A stretch of 47,397 bases of DNA, from NCBI GenBank assembly GCA_944375905.1, contig CALWAS010000013.1, positions 1 to 47,397 on the forward strand. The letters are read 5' to 3'. Numbering within the stretch: the stretch's first letter is position 1; every line of letters starts with the position of its first letter. This document shows positions 8,081-15,290 of this stretch, in pieces. Under the pieces are notes generated by a model. The model did not search any database, was not told where the DNA came from, and saw nothing but the letters and a program-made list of their open reading frames with translations. The stretch comes from an uncultured Bacilli bacterium (GTDB lineage: Bacteria; Bacillota_I; Bacilli_A; RFN20; CAG-826). A program made the position numbers and the translations under genes.

Positions 8081-8991
8081 GTCTCGAGCTTATTGAGATA
8101 GGCGATGGCCGATAGAGCCGCAATGGCCCCGTCGCTTTCGGCGGTGGTAACTTGCCGGATTTTCTTGTCGCGGCAATCGCCGGCCGCATAGATTCCAGCG
8201 GTGGCAGTGGCCATCGCCCCGTCGACTTGGATGAAGCCGTCGGCCGTAAGGCGAACCAGCCCTTCGAAGCGCGAGTTGTCAGGCAGCTGCCCGATTGCCA
8301 CAAAGCATCCGTCGGTCTTCAATTCGAAAGAGGATCCGTCCTTTTTCTTGAAAAGAATGCTCCGAAGCTCGGCATCGCCTTTGAATTCGGTGGCCGATAC
8401 ATCGTGTATGACTTCGACGTTTTCGCGTTTTAAAAGGGCTTTTGCGGCGGATTCTTCGCCAAAGAACCGGTCGAAGAGCGTGCAGACGGCAACTTTTCTC
8501 GAAGTGTCGGCCAGGGATAGAGCATAGGACAAGGCGGCATTTCCGTCTCCGATAACGGTTACGTCCTTGCCCTCGTAAAAGGCGCCATCGCAAACCGCGC
8601 AATAGGAAACGCCTTTCCCTAAGAACGTCTCTTCCCCTTTGATTGCAAGCTTCCGGGGCTTGCATCCCGTTGCTATGATCACGGCTTTAGCTTCATAGGA
8701 AGCGTATTCGCCCTTGGCCGTGAAATAGCCGTCTTCCTTGATGACGGACTTGATATCGTCCATGTCGAAGGCGACGCCTAGATCGCTAATCTGGTCAAAG
8801 ATAAGGGAGGCGTAATCCATCCCGGAAATGGACTTGATGGAAGGAATGTTCTCGACTTTTGGCGATTCGGCTATCTGGCCGCCGAAGGCGCTTTTCTCAA
8901 GAAGGAGAACCGATTTTCCGGCCCTTAAAGCGTAAAGGGCCGCGGTCATACCCGCCGGCCCTCCTCCAATTATCAATATATCAGGACGCAT
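8071..8991 (-). CDS. trxB: Thioredoxin reductase (NADPH/FAD disulfide reductase)
   Basis: 306-aa flavoprotein. The FAD-binding GGGPAGMTAALYALRAG is at residues 9-25, the redox-active CAVC (Cys131, Cys134) is followed by DGAF, the second nucleotide-binding site is VIGDGNAALSYALSLA, and the C-terminal FAD motif is GIYAAGDCRDKKIRQV. The start at 8991 places the GGG motif in the family position. It overlaps the nrdD stop by 11 nt, so nrdD and trxB are probably translated in a coupled way. The ending Val-Thr-Thr-Ala-Glu-Ser-Asp-Gly is typical. The likely substrate is the redoxin domain fused to NrdD and/or cellular thioredoxin. Confidence 0.94.
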   Translation of the reverse strand: MRPDILIIGGGPAGMTAALYALRAGKSVLLLEKSAFGGQIAESPKVENIPSIKSISGMDYASLIFDQISDLGVAFDMDDIKSVIKEDGYFTAKGEYASYEAKAVIIATGCKPRKLAIKGEETFLGKGVSYCAVCDGAFYEGKDVTVIGDGNAALSYALSLADTSRKVAVCTLFDRFFGEESAAKALLKRENVEVIHDVSATEFKGDAELRSILFKKKDGSSFELKTDGCFVAIGQLPDNSRFEGLVRLTADGFIQVDGAMATATAGIYAAGDCRDKKIRQVTTAESDGAIAALSAIAYLNKLETHS

Positions 8992-11368
8992 GGCTTCCCT
9001 TGGTGGCCTCGATATAGCCGCGGATGAGGGATGCATTGTCGTAGATGTCGTAGCCGTTTCCGGTCGGGACGATGAGCGTCGGGGCCTTGCTTATGCCATA
9101 CTCCTTTGCCAGGTCCTGCTTTTCCATGGCGTTGATGTTCTCGTAGGAAATATGTTCGCGATCGAGCATCATTTTGGCCATTTTGCAGTTCGGGCAAGTC
9201 GGAGAGGTGAAAAGAAGGGCATGGGTAGGAACTGGGGCGCCTTTGCTCGGGGTTTGGATCTTGCAAGAGGCGTTCTCGGAAATGACCGGGTTCTCGTTCT
9301 CGCGGATTATGTAGGTCTTCCTGTCCTTGAACTCCTGGACCTTTCCTTCGTTCCAGTTCTTGACCGGGCGATAGTATCCGGTAATGCGCGAATAGACCTC
9401 GGTCGTCTTGCCGCAAACCGGGCACTTCCATTGCTCGCCGGTAATGTATCCGTGGTCTGGGCAGACCGAATAGGTCGGAGACATGGTGTAGTAGGGGAGC
9501 TTGTAGTTCTCCGCGATCTTGCGGACGAGCTTCATGCAGCTTTCCCAGTTCGGCAGCCTCTGGCCGAGGAACGCGTGGAAGACCGTGCCGGAGGTATAGA
9601 GCGTCTGGAATTGATCTTCGATGTCGAGAGCCTCGAAGATATCGGAAGTGAATCCAACCGGCAGATGAGAGCTATTGGTGTAATAGGGAGTGCCCGTATT
9701 GTCGCCCGCGCAAATGATGTCCGGATAACGTTCACGGTCGTGCTTGGCAAGGCGGTAAGCAGTCGATTCGGCCGGCGTCGCCTCGAGGTTGTAGAGGTCG
9801 CCATAGCGCTCCTGGTAATCCGAGAGGCGCTCGCGCATGTGGTTGAGGACCTCGACGGTGAAATCGTCGGCTTCTTTGTGGGTGAGGTCCTTGCGGATCC
9901 ACCTTGCGTTGAGGCAAGCCTCATTCATGCCGACAAGGCCGATGGTCGAGAAGTGATTATTGAAGCTTCCGAGATAGTGCTTGGTGTAGGGATAGAGGCC
10001 GGCTTCGAGAAGGGCCGTGACGGTCTTCCTCTTGATCGACAGGGACCTGGCTGCAACATCCATGAGATGGTCGAGCCGAGCATAGAAATCGTCTTTGTCG
10101 GTCGCGAGATAAGCGAGCCGCGGCATATTGAGGGTGACGACGCCGATCGACCCGGTCGATTCGCCAGAACCGAAGTAGCCGCCGCTCTTCTTACGAAGCT
10201 CGCGAAGGTCGAGTCGGAGTCGGCAGCACATGGAGCGAACGTCGCTCGGCTTCATGTCGCTATTGATGTAGTTAGAGAAATAAGGGGTACCGTACTTGGC
10301 GGTCATCGTGAACAGAAGCCTGTTGTTTTCGGTGTCGGACCAATCGAAGTCCCTCGTGATGGAATAAGTCGGAATCGGGTATTGGAAGCCGCGTCCATTG
10401 GCATCGCCTTCGATCATGACTTCGATGAAGGCCTTGTTGACCATTCTCATTTCCTCGACGCAGTCCTTGTATTTGAATGGCATTTCCTTGCCGCCGACGA
10501 TGCAGTTGAGCTCGGCCATGTCATCGGGCACCGTCCAGTCGAGGGTGATGTTGGTGAAAGGCGCCTGAGTTCCCCAACGAGACGGAGTGTTGACGCCATA
10601 GATGAAGCTCTGGATGGCCTGCTTTACTTCCTTATAGGAAAGGTTGTCTGCCTTGACGAACGGAGCGAGATACGTATCGAAGCTCGAGAACGCCTGAGCG
10701 CCTGCCCATTCGTTCTGCATGATTCCGAGGAAATTGACCATCTGGTTGCAGAGGGTCATGAGGTGACGAGCCGGCGAGGAAGTGATCTTGCCCGGAACTC
10801 CGCCTAGTCCTTCTTGGATGAGCTGCTTCAAGCTCCAGCCTGCGCAATAGCCGGTAAGCATTGAAAGATCGTGTATATGCATATCCGCATTGCGGTGGGC
10901 ATCGGCAATTTCCTTGTCGTAGACTTGCGACAGCCAGTAATTGGCGGTTACGGCGCCCGAATTCGAAAGAATGAGGCCGCCGACCGAGTAAGTTACGGTT
11001 GAGTTCTCCTTTACGCGCCAATCGTTGATTTTCAGGTAGTTGTCGACGACCTTGGCATAGTTGAGCTCGGTGTTCTTCATTTCACGCAGCTCTTCGTGCT
11101 TCTTCCGGTAATCCATATAGCTTCTCGCAATCTGGACATATCCGCTTTCGATGAGCACGACTTCGACCGAATCCTGGATGTCCTCGACCCCGACCACTTG
11201 GTCCTTGATCTTGGGTTGAACGTCGCTCGAAACCCGGAGAGCGAGCCTCTCTAGGATTTCCGAGTTCACGTCAACGTGTTCGGCGTCGAAAGCCTTAGAC
11301 ATCGCGTTCTCTATTTTCTTGAGATCGAAATCGACGATCGAGCCGTCTCTTTTTTTGACTCTCAGCAT
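8981..11368 (-). CDS. nrdD: Anaerobic (class III) ribonucleoside-triphosphate reductase with C-terminal redoxin domain
   Basis: 795-aa glycyl radical enzyme making dNTPs without oxygen. An ATP-cone regulatory domain fills about residues 1-95 and the catalytic barrel about 110-650. A zinc site is seen in CPDHG and CPVCG. The glycyl radical motif RITGYYRP places the radical at Gly664. After a linker, residues about 712-795 form a glutaredoxin/thioredoxin-like domain with a CPNC redox pair (Cys725, Cys728) and a cis-Pro motif KAPTLIVP. This fusion is absent from the classical E. coli enzyme. The start at 11368 has GAGAGGA about 10 nt upstream, and the frame extending to 11452 is not needed. Downstream trxB overlaps by 11 nt. 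Confidence 0.95.
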   Translation of the reverse strand: MLRVKKRDGSIVDFDLKKIENAMSKAFDAEHVDVNSEILERLALRVSSDVQPKIKDQVVGVEDIQDSVEVVLIESGYVQIARSYMDYRKKHEELREMKNTELNYAKVVDNYLKINDWRVKENSTVTYSVGGLILSNSGAVTANYWLSQVYDKEIADAHRNADMHIHDLSMLTGYCAGWSLKQLIQEGLGGVPGKITSSPARHLMTLCNQMVNFLGIMQNEWAGAQAFSSFDTYLAPFVKADNLSYKEVKQAIQSFIYGVNTPSRWGTQAPFTNITLDWTVPDDMAELNCIVGGKEMPFKYKDCVEEMRMVNKAFIEVMIEGDANGRGFQYPIPTYSITRDFDWSDTENNRLLFTMTAKYGTPYFSNYINSDMKPSDVRSMCCRLRLDLRELRKKSGGYFGSGESTGSIGVVTLNMPRLAYLATDKDDFYARLDHLMDVAARSLSIKRKTVTALLEAGLYPYTKHYLGSFNNHFSTIGLVGMNEACLNARWIRKDLTHKEADDFTVEVLNHMRERLSDYQERYGDLYNLEATPAESTAYRLAKHDRERYPDIICAGDNTGTPYYTNSSHLPVGFTSDIFEALDIEDQFQTLYTSGTVFHAFLGQRLPNWESCMKLVRKIAENYKLPYYTMSPTYSVCPDHGYITGEQWKCPVCGKTTEVYSRITGYYRPVKNWNEGKVQEFKDRKTYIIRENENPVISENASCKIQTPSKGAPVPTHALLFTSPTCPNCKMAKMMLDREHISYENINAMEKQDLAKEYGISKAPTLIVPTGNGYDIYDNASLIRGYIEATKGSHAS

Positions 11369-11713
11369 GGTGCATTTCCTCTCTTTCACGCATGACGGAA
11401 TGGGGTTTCCGATGGGGTTCCAAAACGCCTTCGCGGTGCATAAGAAGGTCAAATTGGAGTCACAAGGGATTCTTCCCCGTCGGGAGTTATATTAACCGGG
11501 TGACTTTGTTTTTCAATTGCATTGCTCAGAGCCTTCTTTTCGATTTCCGTCCTGCTTTTCGGCGACAGGTCAAAAGGAAGCCCGTTTTTGCCGTTTTATG
11601 GCCCATTTTTAAGGGAGAGCAGGTCATGGCAGATACTGTCAATAAGTACTTTTTTGATTTTAGACTCGGTACAGAAAAAGTCAGAATAAGGACGATGGAT
11701 CCTTGAAAAGTTT
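11369..11713. other. Intergenic region upstream of nrdD
   Basis: 345 nt without a convincing gene. It contains the nrdD promoter (11489-11516, minus strand), giving a leader of roughly 110 nt. I saw no NrdR-type box pair and no clear terminator for the convergent-facing side. A 26-codon frame at 11626-11706 (+) with a GGGAGA-like site is too short and unsupported to call. Confidence 0.6.
11489..11516 (-). promoter_or_regulatory. Promoter of nrdD-trxB
   Basis: Minus strand -35 TTGAAA (11511-11516), 16-nt spacer, -10 TAATAT (11489-11494). Confidence 0.6.
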
Positions 11714-12475
11714 TTAGGAACCCACGAACGAGGACAACCAGTAGAAGAGTTGGTTGCCGTTTACCAGCCATTTGGCCAGCGACCAGGCCTCTGGATCGTT
11801 TAGGCGAAGCGTTTCAATGAAGTAGGTGGCGGCTTCCGAGTCCGTCGATGCCACAATTGCGATGGCGAACGAAATGATATAAATGACTAGGAAACCTTCG
11901 GCGAACTTTACCAGCGCGCCTCCTAGTCTAGAAAGCATTGATGGCTTTTTCCTCGCCCCGTGCCGCATGATCCAAAGAATCAGCTTGAAGATGAGGAAAA
12001 CCGCTATTACGGCAACGAAGATTATAGAGAAGGCAACTAGCATGGCGATGGCAAGCGACATGCCTTCCTCGATGGCCTTGCCGACGGCCATGACCTCGCC
12101 GTCCTCGATGGCAGCCACGACCAAATTCGTAAGCGGAGAATGGAGGAATCCCGGTATGTTCAGTTCGGCATAGATTTCCGCCATGGCTTGCTGGCCGACC
12201 TCGCTTTTAAGGCTGGAGGCATCGACAGGAAGGACATAAATAAGGGGATTGAGGTTTTTCTGAAGCCACGTTTCGATTCCGGACGAAATGCTTTCGCCTA
12301 TGGATGAATCGAGAATGGCGTTGCCGACCGGTTGTGCCAAAAAGAAGGCCACCACGGCAGCGACGATTATTACCGCGAGAGTCGGGATTGACCGAAAAAA
12401 TCCCTTTTGGATTCCGATTATGATTCCCAGGATGAGGATGGCTATGTATACAATCGATATCCAATCAAAGAACAT
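11714..12475 (-). CDS. CvpA-like membrane protein
   Basis: 253-aa protein with four to five hydrophobic segments. The N-terminus DWISIVYIAILILGIIIG followed by QKGFFRSI resembles the opening of CvpA/colicin V production-type proteins, with later segments around residues 35-55, 145-175 and 195-215. Length and topology fit CvpA-like proteins but similarity is modest. The function of the family is poorly defined. I choose the ATG at 12475 over a TTG at 12505. A -10-like TATAAA at 12483-12488 (minus) lies 7 nt before the ATG, so the mRNA may be leaderless, although a partial AGGG is also present. Confidence 0.7.
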   Translation of the reverse strand: MFFDWISIVYIAILILGIIIGIQKGFFRSIPTLAVIIVAAVVAFFLAQPVGNAILDSSIGESISSGIETWLQKNLNPLIYVLPVDASSLKSEVGQQAMAEIYAELNIPGFLHSPLTNLVVAAIEDGEVMAVGKAIEEGMSLAIAMLVAFSIIFVAVIAVFLIFKLILWIMRHGARKKPSMLSRLGGALVKFAEGFLVIYIISFAIAIVASTDSEAATYFIETLRLNDPEAWSLAKWLVNGNQLFYWLSSFVGS

Positions 12476-12574
12476 GTCCCTATTTATAGCGGAGCTTTTC
12501 GCCAATGCAAGGAAATGCCTTGCCTAGTAACATGGCAAAGTAGGAAAATCCGGAAGTAGCGAGGGAGGTTTGAC

Positions 12575-13303
12575 ATGCCGAAGGAAAAGAAAAAAGAAGG
12601 CAAGAAGGCCATAAGGAAAAAACTAAAAACAACATGGGATGAATTTCGCAAGTTCATTTCGAGGGGATCGATCATCGATCTAGCCGTTGGCGTAATCATT
12701 GGCGGCGCGTTCAACGCGATAGTCACCTCCCTTGTATCCATCTTGATGAGTATCTGCACATGGGGGGTGCCGGGAGGCATATCCGGCTTGGTGACCGTGC
12801 TCCCGGCCGCCAATTCCGCCCAAGCCGGGGTCCCCGGCATCGGCCAGAAATTCGCGGCCGACGGCGACACCATATCGGCAATGGTCGAGATATACGCCAA
12901 TGAATTCGGCCTAACTGGGGCAATGACCACTGCGCGAAGCGAGCTTCTTGGGAAATATACCCTCCATGGCGGCACTTACTACTACAACGGAAGCGCCCTC
13001 ATCGACTGGGGCAGTTTCATCAACGCCGTAATTTCGTTCTTGGTCATCGCCATAACCCTTTTCGTAATCGTGAAAGTGTTCAACTACCTCCAAAAGAAGA
13101 GAGAATTGATTGCCGAAAAAGCTCGCGAGGAGCATTACAAGAAGCATCCCGAAGACCGGCCTCTGCCTCCAAAACCCGAGGAGCCGAAGCCAACAGAGCT
13201 TGACGTTCTCATCGAAATAAGGGACCAACTTGCCAAAGCGAATGCCGGAGGAAACCCCGATGCCGTTAAGACGGATACCGTTGAAGGGAATCGACAACTT
13301 TAG
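12575..13303 (+). CDS. mscL: Large-conductance mechanosensitive channel
   Basis: 242-aa MscL, a pressure-release channel of the cytoplasmic membrane. The gate-lining first helix is clear (FRKFISRGSIIDLAVGVIIG, about 24-43, continuing GAFNAIVTSLV). A second helix lies about 148-170 (ISFLVIAITLFVIVKVFNYL). The C-terminal helical bundle ends in LDVLIEIRDQL. The protein is about 100 residues longer than the E. coli protein, through a basic N-terminal extension, an extracellular loop of about 80 residues (including GKYTLHGGTYYYNGSALIDW), and a Lys/Pro/Glu linker before the C-terminal helix. RBS GGGAGG. The 3' end overlaps the next gene by 44 nt. Confidence 0.93.
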   Translation: MPKEKKKEGKKAIRKKLKTTWDEFRKFISRGSIIDLAVGVIIGGAFNAIVTSLVSILMSICTWGVPGGISGLVTVLPAANSAQAGVPGIGQKFAADGDTISAMVEIYANEFGLTGAMTTARSELLGKYTLHGGTYYYNGSALIDWGSFINAVISFLVIAITLFVIVKVFNYLQKKRELIAEKAREEHYKKHPEDRPLPPKPEEPKPTELDVLIEIRDQLAKANAGGNPDAVKTDTVEGNRQL

Positions 13304-14351
13304 AGATCTTGGCGGGTATCCGTGCCGCTATGGCGAAACATCGTTTGGCGTCATTTACCGATCCAGCGAGATTTCGAATATAGATAAGTCGGATTTGCCG
13401 TTGATTTCGTCGCTTGGCATTAATTCGATAATCGATTTTAGGGATAGCCGGTCTAGGGAGGAAAGACCAGATCAAGTATCCGCCTTTCCGTCCGCCAAGC
13501 ACTATGTCCTAGAAGTGAACGGAGGCGGTCGCATTGCGAAAGACGAGGAAGACATGTTCGCTTCCTATTTCGAGATGATCGAAGAAAGAGAAAGCGCGTC
13601 CCATATCTTAAAGGCGATCATCGAGTGCAAAAAGCCGATGCTAATGCATTGCAGCGCGGGAAAGGATCGAACCGGCGTCTTCGCTTCCTTGCTTCTTTTG
13701 GCAAACGGCGTGGATCCTCTCGACGTCAATGCCGATTATCTTCTCTCCCTCCCGCTATTGAAGCACACAAGGGACATTACTTTAAAAAGACACCCTGATT
13801 TTCCGAGGGCCGTCCTTTATCCATCTTGCGACTTCCTTCCCGAATTCATTGAACGGTTTATGAAAAGATACGGGAGCGTCGAAGGCTATTTCCACTCGAT
13901 TGGTCTTAGCCGGATTGATTACCGCACTTTCTCGAATTTGCTTGGAATCCAGGAAAAGAGCTTCGGTGCGGCCTTGTTCAAAAACGGATGCCCGTTGCTA
14001 GAAAAGATGGGGCTTGGACACATATCAATCCCAAAGGGACATGCTGAGGCATTCGATAAAAGCGAACGGGATACGATAGAACGGGAAATAGAAGAAGAGC
14101 TTTCCCTCTCTCCTGACGACTACGACCTATTCGACGGCGAAAGATACGCCATTACCTTTTCCCCAAAGGAAGGGCATGTCAAGCGCGTCGAGTTCGGCTA
14201 CGGGATCGTGAAAAACGATAGTTCCTTGAAGGTCGATGGCATCGAAGTCGAGGATGCTTACTACCTGCCGTTTGAAAAAGCCATGGAAGAAATCACCTAC
14301 GACAGCGATCGCCGCGTCGTGAAATGGGCTTACTCCAAGTTAAAGCCCTAG
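13260..14351 (+). CDS. Tyrosine phosphatase-Nudix fusion protein
   Basis: 363-aa two-domain protein. Residues 1-225 form a PTP/dual-specificity phosphatase of the IphP/YwqE-unrelated tyrosine phosphatase_3 type: NFRDLGGY near the start and active-site HCSAGKDRTG (Cys131, Arg137). Residues about 230-363 look like a Nudix domain: GHISIPKGHAE followed by EREIEEELSLS. This box has one extra residue and Asp where the first Glu is expected, so catalysis by the Nudix part is uncertain. I chose the ATG at 13260 because GGAGG at 13247-13251 lies 8 nt upstream. Earlier TTG/ATG codons (13230, 13242) lack this. The start lies inside mscL. Confidence 0.85.
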   Translation: MPLRRIPLKGIDNFRDLGGYPCRYGETSFGVIYRSSEISNIDKSDLPLISSLGINSIIDFRDSRSREERPDQVSAFPSAKHYVLEVNGGGRIAKDEEDMFASYFEMIEERESASHILKAIIECKKPMLMHCSAGKDRTGVFASLLLLANGVDPLDVNADYLLSLPLLKHTRDITLKRHPDFPRAVLYPSCDFLPEFIERFMKRYGSVEGYFHSIGLSRIDYRTFSNLLGIQEKSFGAALFKNGCPLLEKMGLGHISIPKGHAEAFDKSERDTIEREIEEELSLSPDDYDLFDGERYAITFSPKEGHVKRVEFGYGIVKNDSSLKVDGIEVEDAYYLPFEKAMEEITYDSDRRVVKWAYSKLKP

Positions 14352-15218
14352 CTTCTTTTTGATGAAAGAAGCATACGCGGCGGCAACATTAACGCCGGTT
14401 GTTTTCTCAATCCCGTCCAAGAAGGCATTAGAGTTGACTTCGCAAAGGATAGGTTCCTTGTCTTTGCCGACCAAAATGTCGATTCCGGCATAGTCGAGAC
14501 CCATGATTTTGGCTGCCTTCTCAGCCAGGTACTTGTAGCCGTCAGGAATCTCGACAGCCTCGGCTTTGCCGCCTTGGGCTAAGTTGCTGCGAAAGTCGGA
14601 TTCGTTGTGTCTTTTCATCCCGGCAACGAATTTGCCTCCAACGACAATGAGTCGGAAGTCGGTTCCGGATGAAGAAGCAATGAATTCCTGATAAAGGTGG
14701 GCCTTTTTTGTATTCTCGGCCTCGAAACGTTCCAAATCCGATCTATTTGAAATCAGCGCGACTTCCTTTCCAAGCGAGCCGAAAGAGCATTTCCCAACCA
14801 TCGGGTATGAGAGCTCCTTTTCAACGAGATTCAAGAAGCCAGCGGAAGAAGTTCCGGCATAATTAAGCGGAGCTCCAATCGTTTTTGGCATATTTATTCC
14901 ATGCCCTGCCAAGGTAAGGTACGTGAGCATCTTGTCATCGCTCAGCCTTATTGCTTCGGCCGAATTGAATAGACGATAGCCTTGTTTCTCCAACGCCTTC
15001 GACAGATAAGCGTCTTTATCGAGAAAGAGAATGAAAGTAAAAAGGGATGGAAGAATTCCTATGGAACCATCTCTTCTTATAAGAGAAAGGAAGTCGGTTG
15101 CTCTGACGAGGGAAAGGCCGATGTTATCCTTTTCCAATTCCTCCTTCATTCTTTCATAGAAGTGTCGGGGACCTTGGAGAACTGAGTATCCGTTGATAAT
15201 CGCTAGTGCTTTTGCCAT
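14340..15218 (-). CDS. ATP-grasp ligase, RimK-like
   Basis: 292-aa ATP-grasp protein of the RimK family, which joins an amino acid such as glutamate to a carboxylate acceptor using ATP. Visible features are the N-terminal AIINGYSV, the central ATP-binding segment VEKELSYPMVGKCSFGSLGKEV, the adenine-binding LYQEFIASSSGTDFRLIVVGG, and the metal-binding CEVNSNAFLDGIEKTTGVN. The exact substrate cannot be predicted. The start at 15218 gives the family N-terminus; the open frame extends 132 codons further upstream without homology. TATAAT at 15226-15231 (minus) lies 7 nt before the ATG with no Shine-Dalgarno. Its 3' end overlaps the convergent phosphatase gene by 12 nt. Confidence 0.88.
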   Translation of the reverse strand: MAKALAIINGYSVLQGPRHFYERMKEELEKDNIGLSLVRATDFLSLIRRDGSIGILPSLFTFILFLDKDAYLSKALEKQGYRLFNSAEAIRLSDDKMLTYLTLAGHGINMPKTIGAPLNYAGTSSAGFLNLVEKELSYPMVGKCSFGSLGKEVALISNRSDLERFEAENTKKAHLYQEFIASSSGTDFRLIVVGGKFVAGMKRHNESDFRSNLAQGGKAEAVEIPDGYKYLAEKAAKIMGLDYAGIDILVGKDKEPILCEVNSNAFLDGIEKTTGVNVAAAYASFIKKKLGL

Positions 15219-15255
15219 GGCCGTAATTATAAATTTTGCGAAGCACATGGGTATC

Positions 15256-15284
15256 GTCACATAAAAGGCAAAAAATGGTAAAAT
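15256..15284 (+). promoter_or_regulatory. Promoter of nadE, start site predicted at or near the ATG
   Basis: -35 GTCACA (15256-15261), 17-nt spacer, -10 TAAAAT (15279-15284). Six nt separate the -10 box from the ATG at 15291. The divergent ligase gene begins 72 nt away, so both promoters share this short region. Confidence 0.6.
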
Positions 15285-15290
15285 ATTGTC

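Noticed and set aside
8990-10807. 605-codon open frame on the plus strand opposite nrdD
   Set aside because: It is the antisense shadow of nrdD: GC-rich third positions remove stop codons on the other strand. nrdD has full domain support.
11626-11706. 26-codon frame on the plus strand with an AAGGGAGAGCAGG-like RBS
   Set aside because: Too short, no recognisable sequence, and it lies upstream of the divergent nrdD promoter; no promoter for it was seen.
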